Below, piece after piece: positions 41,186-52,453 of a stretch of 62,500 bases of DNA. The DNA is taken from positions 3,635,918-3,698,417 of the forward strand of contig RPFO01000165.1 in NCBI GenBank assembly GCA_009746045.1. Direction: 5' to 3'. The translations under genes were made by a program, and so were the position numbers. Under the pieces are notes generated by a model. It did not search any database and was not told the origin of the DNA. It was given only the letters and a program-made list of their open reading frames with translations. Source of the DNA: Mesostigma viride (lineage: Eukaryota; Streptophyta; Mesostigmatophyceae; Mesostigmatales; Mesostigmataceae). Position 1 is the first letter of the stretch. Each line of letters opens with the position of its first letter.

Positions 41186-43214
41186 GAGAGTCCGCGTCTA
41201 CTGCTGTTACCCTACCGTGAAATCTTTTTTTGCCAGCTCCCACAGCATGCATACCATCTACAGATGGGAGTGGATGCCACCATGACACCATCCGCTACCC
41301 GCTTCTCCCAAGCCTCGCTGTTCCTAGCCCTAGTAGCAGCTGCTGCATTCTTGTACTCTGCAACACAAAGTCTGTCATCCTTTACTACTTGTTGCAGGGC
41401 CTCTACAGTGGCTGCAGCCAGGCACCCCCCCTTTGTAAGCTTTACGGTGTTTGGCTTCGCCTTAATATTGGTGGCCCCTGGCCACGACGACAGGAGCACG
41501 TCCCCCTTGGGCACCGCATACACATGGACGGGCAATGATGATGACACCGGTACGCCGGCAGATGATGGATGCCACCTGAGCCACTTGGCAGTGTAGTGAC
41601 CAGCATGAAAACATTCTACCAAGACGGTCGTGTCCCCTAGCGCAGGCGTATCGTGGACTACACCGTACAGAGCAGGTGTCCACGTAAGCTTTGTGTTGCC
41701 TTCAGCCAAACAAGGATGGGCTACAATAACTGGGTGCCCCTCTTCAAGGCCTACAGACGCTTGGGCTGCAGCTATGTCGAAGGCTATGGCCCTATTCGCC
41801 TCATCCCACTGCGCCTGCGTAAAGCCCGCATGTCATACAGAAGGCACCAACGGCTCTACAGCAGCCGCGATGGCCAAAGCCAGTTGCTCCTCCTCGTATG
41901 TTGCTGCTGGCAGAGGCGCCGGCGCACTGCGCGGGGAAGGAAGGGGCCATTCAGGAGGCCTCCACTCCGCGGGGACAGTGTCAATGCCCTTGGGGACCTT
42001 TGGCCAGAAATCTGCCCACCGGATCAACCGCGGTTCAACTTTGTCTTCGCGTCGACGCAATACTGAGCCCACACGGTACGATGCAGCCCGCCCACAAATA
42101 GCTTGATTCTTGGGATGTTCTCCTGCATGGGCAGAGCAGTGCGACATGGACAACGAGTACTTAAGTCGAGCATATGCGAGGCCAAATTTAGATAAGGCTG
42201 CACCAATGGACAAAGAATACATCCAATAACCAATTAAGAGGTATGACGAGTAATGAAAGCAAACTTGGTAGCAAATGCTTACAGCTCCACCATGATTCAA
42301 ATTACTCACCTCCAGGTACCGCAGGTTGAGACCAGCCAGCAGGGGCCCTGCGGTCGCGCAAGGAATGTCCTGATCAAACACGCGAATGCCATACAGGGGA
42401 CGGCCCCGCTCATCATAGGAGAGAGCACGCCCTGAAAGTACACCATCTGGCCGCGGCTGCGTGACGATGTAGCACTGGTAGCTCATCCACACCTCTGGGT
42501 TGCCTTGCACTTTCCTAAATGAGGTGTGGTGGCAGCGAGCAGCCTTGCCAAGCCGCGTAGGGAGACCATCTTCAGAGTCAGCGCTTGGAGGCATGTAGTC
42601 TAGTGCCATGCTCCAGCCAGCTAAGTTTGGTTCCCTCTGGTGCAGCAGCCAGGCCGCGACATCATACACGCACCCTAAAACCTTCACCCGGGTCCCAGCT
42701 GGAGTCTTGGCGCTCATGTCTTCAGCTGCCACCACGACCACATGCTCAAAAGCGACTCAGGATGGCATCAAAGAAGTCGTCAGGCGCACCGTAGACAACC
42801 ACGTCCTTGCCACGTCCACTCTTGCTTGGCCACCGTTGCCCACAGTCGTCAGGCGCACCGTAGACAACCACGTCCTTGCCACGTCCACTCTTGGCCACCG
42901 TTGCCCACAAGTGGCCGAAGCGCTGGTCAGGATCAACGTGAGAATGCCCACGCATCAACCTGTGGAATCATGTGAACCTTGTCGAAGCAGCCATCCTCCA
43001 CCAACTTGGCTGCCCAGAGCAATACGGTGTCATTCCTGTTCTCGCTCCCTCCGTCCAGCTGAAAATGGGCTTCTGTTGGACGAGGCTGGCCGGCAGCCTC
43101 CCACGGCTTGGCCGCCTCCCAGTCAGCCAACATGCACTCTAGCATCGTGCACGTCACGCTGCCAGACTGCCCATGTACCTCCACCCATGGCCACACGGGA
43201 AAAAACGTCGAGGC
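41186..43214 (-). pseudogene. DUF7869-like gene, main part
   Basis: Read on the minus strand. FFPVWPWVEVHGQSGSV is followed by AHFQLDGGSENRNDTVLLW, KLVEDGCFDKVHMIPQV and GHSHVDPDQRFGHLW. This pattern (LDN..ENKN..., F..V, GHTHEDIDQ.F) is that of proteins annotated as DUF7869, which look like RNase H-fold integrase relatives. A 69-bp in-frame tandem duplication lies at 42781-42918. A clear intron runs from GGAG|GTGAGTAA (about 42312) to CATGCAG|GAGAAC (about 42109). The frame changes near 42955 and 41830. The N-terminus is cut by copia 2 at 43214 and the C-terminal tail is displaced to 13685-14024 by CACTA 1. It may be a host gene or an older transposon gene. Confidence 0.6.
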
Positions 43215-43883
43215 ATTTGCACAGCAACTCGTCAGCAGAGCTTGTGAGCTCCTGGTCTTGCTGGCTGGAATGACCCTAGGCTGCTGGCTGGCAACCTTTA
43301 TCCTCACACCAGGCCTACGACCCTCGATAGGCTCGCCACTCGTCCTGACGACCAAGGTTCGTGTGTGAAGACACTCGTTGCCTCGTTGCATGAGCCTCGA
43401 GCTATATGCAACCTCGTTCCATCCTTGTTCCTCGGTCATGAGCAACGCTGTGCAACGCTACTTTGCCAGAGCCTCGTATCGCTGCCTTGCATCCTCGTTG
43501 CAGGCAGCATACAGGAATCTCTGGCTATCCTGTGTCTAGGACAGCACAGGACCTGCCACAGTTCTGCATGGACTTACATCCTTGCAGACCTGCTGGCTGG
43601 CTACTGGCTTCTACTAGCCACAGGACCGTTGCGTCCTCAGTACACTGTGTCACAGTAACGTGATGGTTCAGCTAGGCTAAGCCTGTGCAGGCGCTGCCTG
43701 CCACGTGTCCTGTCCACTATGCCCTGAGAGTGCACCGCCCCCGCCCCGGCGCCGGTCGGCAGTACTTCGGGACCTGATATCGATCTCTCTAGTCCCTCGT
43801 CTGTTCTAGACGGTTGACACGGCGTTGGAAAGGTCTTCTCAACCTGCATCCATCGAGCACATTGGTGCCCCAATATGCTAACT
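43215..43883 (-). repeat. Copia 2 3' LTR
   Basis: Starts AGTTAGCATATTGGGG on the minus strand after the purine-rich AAGAAAGGGTTGG (43884-43896), and aligns along its length with the copia 1 LTRs, though with many differences. The far boundary at 43215 (ATTTGCACAG) is set by alignment. Left flank GAGGC would be the duplication; its partner is not in the window. Confidence 0.75.
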
Positions 43884-44859
43884 CCAACCCTTTCTTGTTT
43901 TGGAGCTTGGACCAGCCTGAGAGCCTATCAGCCACTGTCCCCACAAGCAGGCTTCAGACATCTGATCCCTCCCAGAGACCAGACCTGCCTTTTCTTTGGA
44001 ACCTGAGGTGCCTCCAAATATTAGCTAGGCCTGCTCATTGGTTCAAAGGTTGCCCGCTGACCCTGGCACATGACTTGCCAACCCTTTCTTTGGGAACCTG
44101 GTGTAGATTAAAGTTAGGTCTTCACTTAGTCAGAGGAGTTTGGATAGAGGAGTCCATGAACGTACTATTGTGAGTTCCTGGTCATCCAGCTATCACAGGC
44201 GCCCGTTCATATGGCGCCCGCCACGGAGCCTCCCTTACCTTTTAAATCCTTCCAAAGACTGAGAGAGCCGTGACAAATGTTAGCCAACACATGGGGAGCC
44301 CATGTCCTCACTGAGGGATAAACTCAGGATTCACACATGCCAGGCTGAGGTCAGCTGGGGAATCGAACCCCACCCCATATCCTCCAGGTTTGGATCAGAT
44401 CCTGGAACTGAACATTACAAACAACATGACATGACAGTAACATGATTATATTTTATTGTTAGTAGATAAAGAAGTATAACCCATAGTGAGGCCCCTGGCA
44501 ACCACGTCCAACATGGTCACACAACCAGGGATTTATTAGCATGCAACAGGTTGGCTACAGAGAATTTATACAAATGTACAGCAACCTGTTAGAGCCAACA
44601 CTTGGGCTGCCCTTTCAGGGTCCATTCCATGAAGACCCAAGGCCCGTTACAAAGTCCTTTTAAGACTCTTCTGCAGCCCCATGACAGGGCCAGGCAAAAT
44701 TCTCAGCCAGGGGAGTGACTCCACCCTGACCCAGGCTGTCCAGCAGAGTGTGTCTGAACTCTGAAGGACCTGATTGGTGTCAGCCAACACTTGGCTGCCC
44801 AGCCCACTGGGATGCCTCCCACCTAGAGCAAGGCTGTTTGGTCTACTATGGCTCTCCCC
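43884..44859 (-). other. Copia 2 3' untranslated region
   Basis: Aligns with 33769-34714. It keeps the paired CGGGCGCC motifs (44198-44205 and 44213-44220, minus) and GGGGTTCGATTCCCC (44357-44371, minus). No reading frame is supported. Confidence 0.65.
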
Positions 44860-45265
44860 CCTTGGAAGCCATGAGCCCACGGAGCAGAGGGTACTGCAGC
44901 TCAGCCTTCTCCTCCAGCTTGGTGAGAGCATCTGCAGGGTTGTCCACGCCAGCCACATGTTCAATGTTATCTAAGCAAGACATTTCCTTGAGCAGCAAAT
45001 AATCAAGGTCCCTGCTCCTGGCCAGCTGCCTGTGCACAAACTGCACCATGCATGCCCATGCTGTCAGTTCTTACCAGTGTGTGCATCTGCAACCGACAGC
45101 GGGAAGCCACTTGACATAGCTGGTAAAATAGCTCCCTCAAGTAAAGAGCAGTATGAAGCCCTTCACAGATTGCCGTGCACTCAGCAATGTCACTGCTGGG
45201 AGTTACCCTGTTCTGCAACCGACTGTACCAGCAGACCAGAGAGGACTGTTCTTGCACCAGGGATG
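44860..45265 (-). pseudogene. Copia 2 RNase H, C-terminal part
   Basis: Encodes LRELFYQLCQVASR, then MVQFVHRQLARSRDLDYLLL, HVAGVDNPADALTKLEEKAE. The frame changes near 45050. It joins to the part at 47601 across the TTAA-flanked insertion; the copia 1 equivalent has a single TTAA at 35124-35127. Confidence 0.82.
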
Positions 45266-45269
45266 TTAA

Positions 45270-47596
45270 CCCGTGTTTTTTTTAATTAGAACGCGATATA
45301 TCGCGTTGTAAGCTTTTTTTAGAACGCGTATAGCACCTAAGGAAAATTTTTTTTCATGGTCATGTATATACTTTCCTAAAGCCCATCAATCAAAGGATTT
45401 TTTGAGCTACTCAGACCTACAAAATGCTAATTCATTAGAGAGATACATTGGTTTGAATACAGGGGGGTCTGACCATGACCGCGATTTCTTGACCCTAGGT
45501 CACAAGTCATGTGAGCTTATTCACAAATGGTTCATGAAAAAAATCTGGCTTCTTGCACGAGCTATATGGGCGACATATGCAGGCTCTGTGAAACAAAACT
45601 CAGGCCCATTGGGCCACTGGAGCTATTTTTCATTAGCATCACAATTACAACGCAGTACAACGCAGTGGGAAAAATGAGAGCCCTTCGCAACATGACGCAA
45701 CAACACGAGCCCCATAAACGGGGCCATAGTGAGCTTGGAGGATCAAAACGTTGAAAATAGGTGTTGTATAAGTTATACAGCATCAAACATGCATCAAACA
45801 TCATGACTGGATGACCTAATATGACTGAATCAGGCAGCCATAGCCAAAGCATCAGGCCGCTCTCACAACGTGTTTAGCACATGCCTCGTGGGAACGGAGG
45901 TGCTGGGCTTTCATTCCATAACGCGTGCAATACTGAAAGAAAGAGGCACGTGTAATGCAAGGCTTGGATAGGTTGAGTGATCCATGAGCTTACATGCAGG
46001 CAAAGATGACGCTGGAATCCATGCTAGCAAATGGTGGCAAGATGCTAACAACACATGATTATACACCATGATTATGGGCACCTAGCTGATCTTCTTGCAC
46101 AATCAACGCAGCATAAACCATCAACATCCAATCCTCACGATATACACCGCACGGCTTGACGACGTATACAGCACCTAAATACTGCACAACTGCAACCTGC
46201 TATGGCTGACATGCAAGCAACGTCGAGTAGGATGGTGGTGTTAGAGAGGCTGGGCAGAGGTCGGTAGAAATAGGTGGAAAACTGGCAGAAACTAGGTAGA
46301 AACACGATATACTTACGCCTGCAAGCACTATTGAGCCGGTGGCAGAGGCCATTTTCCAGGAAAATACAGCATTCATGTCCCACGTAGCTCCCACAAAAAC
46401 CAGCATCTTCATTAAAACAATAAGTGGAAGCAGAAATGTGACACTATTGACATGCCCGGAGGCACGCCGTTCAAGGCCCTTCATGAAGTACGTTGCCCTA
46501 GAGGCAACCAAGACAAGGGTGGGTGGGTGGGGAGCAAAGAAAGAGGCCGACAAATCCAGCCTGAGCGGCTTTTAGTCGCAAATTAACCTCCCTTATCCCT
46601 AGCTAACTGACGTCATTAAACCCTTATGTTCAGTGATGCTAGTAAGACGCTAACCGTACAGACCGGGGGTAGAATATCCCGAATCTGCACGGCTAGTATT
46701 AAATAATGCGTAGGTTGTTCTTTTCAGGGGCACTGCACCTCACGCCCCGTTCCGCCCGGGTATAATCAACCCAAGCGCGGAACGCACATTTTATTTAATT
46801 CATGTTTCAACCATGCACCATACTGCATCTACTAATCACAAGAGCTCTAGCCAAAAAGCTACGAGTAAACACTACGACCTAAGCCGCTCATCAGCGGCCT
46901 CTTGTTCCCGCATTCACGTATAGAAGAAACTCCGTTCAAAGAACCCCGATACCGTAGCAATAGCCACGGTCACGCCTTATACTACGCTATTTGCAGGCAC
47001 CATCATGCCCGGAGCTACCCAATAAAAGTCTGCACAAATCTCGGTTTAGCCGAGAGTCCGGGCGTTCGGAATGAATAAACATGTGTTAAGAAGTCGAAAC
47101 ACAATGGAAATACCAAGCATGGTGCCGCAGCAGACCCGAGTCTTGACGTAATCATATGTATGCCGGTTTCCAGGGTTTCCGCATGAAAGTTGGGTGAGAA
47201 ACTGGAAAAAACTACGTTTCCTTTGCCCCAGTACCTCAACAAACTCGTAGAAACATAATTATCAACCTTTGAACGCATCATCATGGTCGTGCCACCCAAC
47301 AGCCACTGAAATTCGCGCGAAAACTGGCGAGATCTACCTGCCGCCATCGCCGTCGTCTTCACCTTCGTCCCGCGAAAATGTCTGATTTCAGTGGTACATA
47401 TTTGTTTGCAGCTGTCACAAAAAAAACAAAAAATACCAGGATTTTTTCTTTAATTCTATGATATGTTTCTGACCTATGTTGAAAGTTTCAGACCAAAAAT
47501 TGCATGTTTAATAGGTTTGCCACGTGTCAGATTACAACGCGATACATCGCGTTCTAACCCTACAACGCAATGTATCGCGTTGTAAAAAAACACGGG
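45270..47596. mobile_element. piggyBac-like element, TTAA duplication, no transposase seen
   Basis: TTAA at 45266-45269 and 47597-47600 flanks perfect 13-bp inverted ends CCCGTGTTTTTTT. The uninterrupted copia 1 copy has one TTAA at the same site. Next to the ends are palindromes: AACGCGATATATCGCGTT at 45290-45307, and related ones at 47536-47553 and 47564-47581. In the 2327-bp interior a 91-codon frame at 45402-45677 and others show no transposase motif, so the element is probably non-autonomous. Confidence 0.9.
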
Positions 47597-47600
47597 TTAA

Positions 47601-48325
47601 TGCTGCTGCACGGCCCCTGACCTCTGTGACCTTTCTACTATCCATAGAACTGTCCTCATAGAGCACCATGTTAAAAGGCCTGTACAAATCCAGAGGACCC
47701 AGCATGAGAGGGGGAGACATGCGTACAGCCTCTGCCACACTCTCAGCACCCACCTCAACCAGTTGCATGGGAATCGGTCAACCAACTCAGTACCAACAGA
47801 TCAGGAGCACAAACGCTGGCCAGCCATGCCAACATACCCCGTATTGTTGCACATCTGGCCTGGGTGATGGGCTCGATCCTGCAAAGCATCTATGATCTGC
47901 TGCATGGGGATAATCCTTACCACCCTCCAGCTTGATGGACCACGTACCCTGCTGATGGATCTATGTTTCCTGCATTCCACCAAACACCATGGGCTCATTC
48001 TCAACCATGTACTGGATCTTACCTAGTTCAAACCGCTTCTGGATCCTGGCCAGAGTCAACTCTTGCCAAGTGGGAGGGCCCAGGAGATGCAGATCATCAC
48101 CATGCAGGGAGGCAAACGCTGGCAGCCCATCATGGCTACCCTGAAACAGACAAGGATCAACTGGAGAGACTGAGAGACCACAGACAGACCTGAGGTACTT
48201 CTCCAAGCTCTTCCTCCAGATGATGGGACTCGATCTAAGGCCTTCCACGCCTTTGAGAATCCTCAGATACCTCGTCTTCAGCTCTGCCCTCCACACTGCA
48301 GGCGCCAAAACAAAGAAATGGGGTA
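47601..48325 (-). pseudogene. Copia 2 RT C-terminal half and RNase H start
   Basis: The frame from 48308 reads LKTRYLRILKGVEGLRSSPI, VDPCLFQGSHDGLPAF and SLHGDDLHLLGPPTW (catalytic Asp pair as HGDD), then after frame changes RMSPPLMLGPLDLYRPF and LYEDSSMDSRKV. The upstream half continues at 58715 after copia B; TTGTG, the copia B duplication, occurs at both junctions. Confidence 0.82.
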
Positions 48326-48330
48326 TTGTG

Positions 48331-48947
48331 AGTTAATGTAAAGGATTTTACCTTAGATGGATAGAGATTGTTACGCTCTTTCCAACGGCACCTTGAACGC
48401 CTCATTTGGTTACGGGACGTAAAAGTTATGACGTTTCCTAGGCTGTGCCGACAGTACCCGGCGCGCCAATGTGGGCGCGTACGGACACAGGATGTACAAG
48501 TGTCACTTTGATAGTCCGCAGGACGTTGACAGGACTTGTACAGGACTTGATGGTCAATTGATAGGCAAGCGTGCTGTAGCGCGCCAGGACCTATGAGACA
48601 ATTGATGCTGAGTATGGTACGGATAGGTCCACAGGACTAGCCGTATGGACAATTGATAGATCTGCGCGCCAAAGGCGTGCCAGAGTCTGTGTAATCAATT
48701 GATTGACAGTTCAGCTGTGACAGTACAGCTGAATACTTGGACGCGTCCCTAGCAAGCTATATGTGTGCTTTGGTAGCTCTAGGACGCTAGCTCTTGCGTG
48801 CACGTTCTCTTGGCACAGCGACCCTGTCGTCTGTGCTACGTGCAGTCTCGGACGTGACGTGACTTACGTCTGTGTTTTCTCATTATAATAAAGGCAACTT
48901 TCCTGCAAGAGCCATGGATTCCCTCGGGAGTAAACTCTCATTCAACT
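48331..48947 (+). repeat. Copia B 5' LTR
   Basis: 617 bp. The CAATTGAT core occurs four times (about 48554-48695). AATAAA at 48887-48892 lies near the 3' end. Confidence 0.95.
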
Positions 48948-48974
48948 CGTATTACAATCTTCGTAACAAGAAAA

Positions 48975-49760
48975 ATGCCGAACTCGATGGAGTTCCGCAC
49001 GCCGAGGGATTCTGAAATTTTGGGCAGTCCAGCGGACATCGCCGAATCTCCGGCTGGTCCTTCGACGACTCCTGTTCGTGAAGATCGTCCGGTTATTAAT
49101 CCGGCGTGGCAGCGTGTTGTTGACCAGGCGGTAGCGTCCAGCACGGAGCTACGCGCTCAGCAGCAGGCGCTGTTGCAAAGCTTACGACTGCCTCCCGCGC
49201 CTCCGCAACCTACGATTGTCCCCGGGTTTCGCGATTATCTCGACTCCATTCGAGCTCTGCTTGCAGACTTCGAAGTCCATACCCGGGCGGGGTTGCAAGC
49301 GCCCAGCGCGGTTGCCGAGGTCTCTGAGGAGATCGACAACGCGGTTTCATCGCTCACCGGCTATCAGCGCAATCTCGCTAACTGGCTGTCGGTTCGTTCG
49401 GGCGTCATTCCGACGATCACGACCAACCTGTTTCAAGACCTCGCGATTTTGCAGTTGCTGTCGCGAGGCTTCCGGACGCGTGAGCGGCAATTGCTGCTCA
49501 ACCTTGTCGCGTTCTTGTCTGCTTTGCGAGAGTGGGCGCCGGACGGGTGGGATTTTCTAACAATTCTTACCAACCCGCTCCGCATCGTAACCCGCCGCCG
49601 TCGTCGCCGCATTGATCCGGAGACGGGCCGCCGGTTGGACCCCATCGTCATCGAAACTCCGGTGACGATTGAGGTTGGGCGAGGCCAGGAGGGGCCTGCG
49701 CCTGTCGCCAACGATCCAATTTATGACTACGACTACTGCGATTTTCGTGGTCTCGACTGA
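48975..49760 (+). CDS. Copia B ORF1, helical protein of unknown function
   Basis: An intact 261-residue frame starts 27 bp after the LTR, at the first Met (MPNSMEFRTPRDSE). It has a Pro/Ser-rich N-terminus, a helical region (ELRAQQQALLQSLRL, then DYLDSIRALLADFEVH), LFQDLAILQLLSRGFRTRER and a basic patch RRRRRRIDP before an acidic Tyr-rich end (YDYDYCDF). Position, size and the helical middle resemble ORF1 of copia 1 and copia 3, so it is likely the same class of element-encoded protein. I do not recognise a function. Confidence 0.7.
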   Translation: MPNSMEFRTPRDSEILGSPADIAESPAGPSTTPVREDRPVINPAWQRVVDQAVASSTELRAQQQALLQSLRLPPAPPQPTIVPGFRDYLDSIRALLADFEVHTRAGLQAPSAVAEVSEEIDNAVSSLTGYQRNLANWLSVRSGVIPTITTNLFQDLAILQLLSRGFRTRERQLLLNLVAFLSALREWAPDGWDFLTILTNPLRIVTRRRRRRIDPETGRRLDPIVIETPVTIEVGRGQEGPAPVANDPIYDYDYCDFRGLD

Positions 49761-50452
49761 ACTCGGCATGGTGGCGCGGTCGGTACCGGGGCAGGCGGCT
49801 TTTTGACAGATTGTACATATCTACCTGTCTTTTGTTTTACAAGCTGCTTAGCTCAGGTTTATACATACAGCTAGTGTAGTGCATCATGGCAGACGGGCGA
49901 CGTAGCAAGGGCGCCCCAGCCAGTGGGAATAATGGTGGTGCTGGTAGTGGGACAGCTCACGTAGATGACGTGGGTGTCACCGGTGAAATAACCACTATAC
50001 ATCTGACACAATAATAATAATACACAAGCTGTGCATGGATTTGACCTCACCACACAGGGTCTATTAATTGTAAATCAGCTACAACCTGTGACATCAGACT
50101 CCAAGCCTAAGCAGGCTGAAGAGTTTGTTTGTAGAAGGATTGGAAGGGTTTCCTAGTTTGTACGGGGGTACCAACTACTATCAGATCTGGATATAGGGAG
50201 CAGCACGTTTGGCAAGTGCACTGACCAGATCAAGGACCTAACCAGGGAATGCAAAAAGGCCAACAAGGCCTGGGCAGTATATGTAGCTGAGCTGAAGGAG
50301 CTGCTTGAAGACCAGCGCAAGAAGGTCGGCATCCATTGGCAAGACAAGTATCAAGGGTGGGAGGTCAAGGGGGATCTCATCCAGAATTTCCTTAACTATT
50401 GCAAAATGGTTGAGGAAGGCAGGGCCCACGGTTTCAACGTGGCAGACAATAT
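49761..50452 (+). pseudogene. Copia B leader to gag and gag remnant
   Basis: After ORF1 comes a gag-like start MADGRRSKGAPASGNNGG at 49886, which hits a stop after about 40 codons. Further on, 50180-50452 reads TRECKKANKAWAVYVAELKE and GDLIQNFLNYCKMVEEG, capsid-like and helical. The sequence is cut at 50453 by the copia 3 LTR. Confidence 0.5.
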
Positions 50453-51096
50453 AGTTAGCATTTTGGGCAACCAATATGCTAAGTGGATGCAGTTTGGAAA
50501 GACCTTTCCAACACCGTGCTGACCGCCTGAAACAGACAAGGGACGAGAAAGATATCAAGTCCCGAAGTCCTAGCCATCCGTGGCCGACTAGGGTGCAGTC
50601 CTCTGGTATAGTGGACAGGACACGTGGCAGGCCGTGCCTGCACAGGCTTAGCCTGACTATCACGTGACTGTGGTCCACGTAGACCAGAGAAGCAGCAGCC
50701 TGTGACTGGTGGAATACTGGAGCTGGCACAGGTCTGCAAGGATACTAGGCCTTGCAGGCTTGTGACAGGTCCTGTACTTCCTAGGTTGCAGAGTCTAGGC
50801 AAGTCCAGTTCGTCCTGGCTCTGCACTGATGCCAGTGGACGTTGAGGATTTGCTTGCATGCCTGCACGTGCCTCGTCACGCCGATGGGAACGAGGAACAA
50901 CGCAAAGGATATAGCTTGGTCATGGGGAATGACCAGCTATCTCGGAAAGCACGAACCGTGGGTGCCACCTTGGTCGTGGAAGTGCCCATTGTGGTTGTGG
51001 CCTGGTGAACAGATTTAAGGTTGCTGCCTTGCAACATTGGCTAAGACGCGCTGTGAAAGACCAAGAGCTCACATACGTTGGGAGCTCTTTCTAACT
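50453..51096 (+). repeat. Copia 3 5' LTR
   Basis: Starts AGTTAGCATTTTGGG and ends TTTCTAACT, followed by CGTATTATTGTC. It aligns with the copia 1 LTR in the same order, for example AAACAGACAAGGGACG near 50530. Confidence 0.85.
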
Positions 51097-51121
51097 CGTA
51101 TTATTGTCTCCTTACATCTTC

Positions 51122-52453
51122 ATGTCCAACGTGCCGAGGGAACAGGCCATTGAGCCTTCGCAAAGCCAAAGCTCGCAGCCGCAGCTTCGGGTAGGCGCCC
51201 CGGAGCGATCACGACCTTTTCATCCCTACGCTCATCCGAGCACCGCATCAACCTTCGTCCAGGCGGCGTACCTGGCAACTAGGGGGCTGGCGAAGAAAGG
51301 TTGGGTGGCAGTTTGTGGAACTGCAGTAGGGCCGGCGGCGAGCGACCCCATTGTGATGCAGATTGAGGCTTCGACAGCTCCCGGCGAATTGTCGCGAGAG
51401 GCCGTCGAAAAGTTTGTGTCGATAAGGGACGAGCTGTCCTCGACGATTTACGGTCTGGAGGTGGCTCATCAGGGCGGGCACGTGACCGTGTCGCAGCTGG
51501 ATTTGGCGCGGGAGGCACTGGGCCAGATCGTGGCCATTGGACTGGGAGCAGCGCGAGTGTTCAACCATCAGGTGGCAACTTCTGTGCTGGGCGCGGGAGT
51601 TGAAGTCCCGGACGTGATCAGGCAAGCGCAGGCGCGCGAAGTCGACAACCCCTGGTCGTCGGCGGAGGTGGTTTCACAAACGTGCGAACACCTCGTGAAC
51701 ATTCTTTTGCAGGAGTCACGGGGTAACGCAGACCGGTGGGTGATAACCACACGACCGTTTGGGATTTGGTCAACACTCGACACACCGCGGGCGGCGGAAC
51801 CAGAAGCACACGATCCAGTGGTCGAGGTCATCACGGGTCAGGAGGTAACGCCAGAAGACTTCCATTACCAATTCGTTGATCAGCCAGAAGGGATCATCGA
51901 ACGTTCATCTCAGCAGATAGACGAAGGCGACGGTACCTCTAATTCTCAGGTTTCCATCATTGGGACCAGAGCTGCAGCAGGGTACAGCATGACTGAGCCC
52001 AGCTATCAGTTTGTGTCTGACTTCAGTGGCGGGGTACACGTGAAGGTACTGGGTGAGGTATCTATTCCTATCCTTGGACAGGACACTGCATTTTGTGTCT
52101 TGGAGGGCTATCAAGGACCTGCTCTTCTGGGGCAGAATTTCCTATGCCAGGATGGGGTAGTGATCACGTCCTCTCTCCTGACTAAGGAAGGGGCTGGTCA
52201 GGTCCCACTGATTAATTTCAGGACCACTCACCTATCACGTGCAGTAACCAGGTTGGTTAAGCGTGTGCAAGTGTGCCAGGGGCAGGAGCCCTTGGTTGAT
52301 GACCTCATATTGCCAGCTGCTAGTCATCCAAGCAGTCTGGGCATCAATTGGTCCTCACTCACTTGCTGGACACAGCCCTATCAACTACCAAGGCCTGGTG
52401 AAGCTCATGTCCTCTCCCATTATGTGTCCCCAGGTCACACTGGGTCTGATTAA
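51122..52453 (+). pseudogene. Copia 3 ORF1-protease fusion
   Basis: The N-terminal 280 or so residues match ORF1 of copia 1 (FVQAAYLATRGLAKKGWVAV, HVTVSQLDLAREALGQIV, WSSAEVVSQTCEHLVNILL). The frame then passes straight into the protease-like region, joining within the Asn-Ser-Gln-Val-Ser of the active-site loop, so the catalytic Asp is lost. FSGGVHVKVLGEVSIPILG and ALLGQNFLCQDG follow. The frame ends at 52453 because of a shift near 52345. The simplest explanation is one deletion of gag and integrase. Confidence 0.78.

Noticed and set aside
45402-45677. Transposase of the piggyBac-like element
   Set aside because: The 91-residue frame has no catalytic Asp pattern or Cys-rich tail and is far too short.
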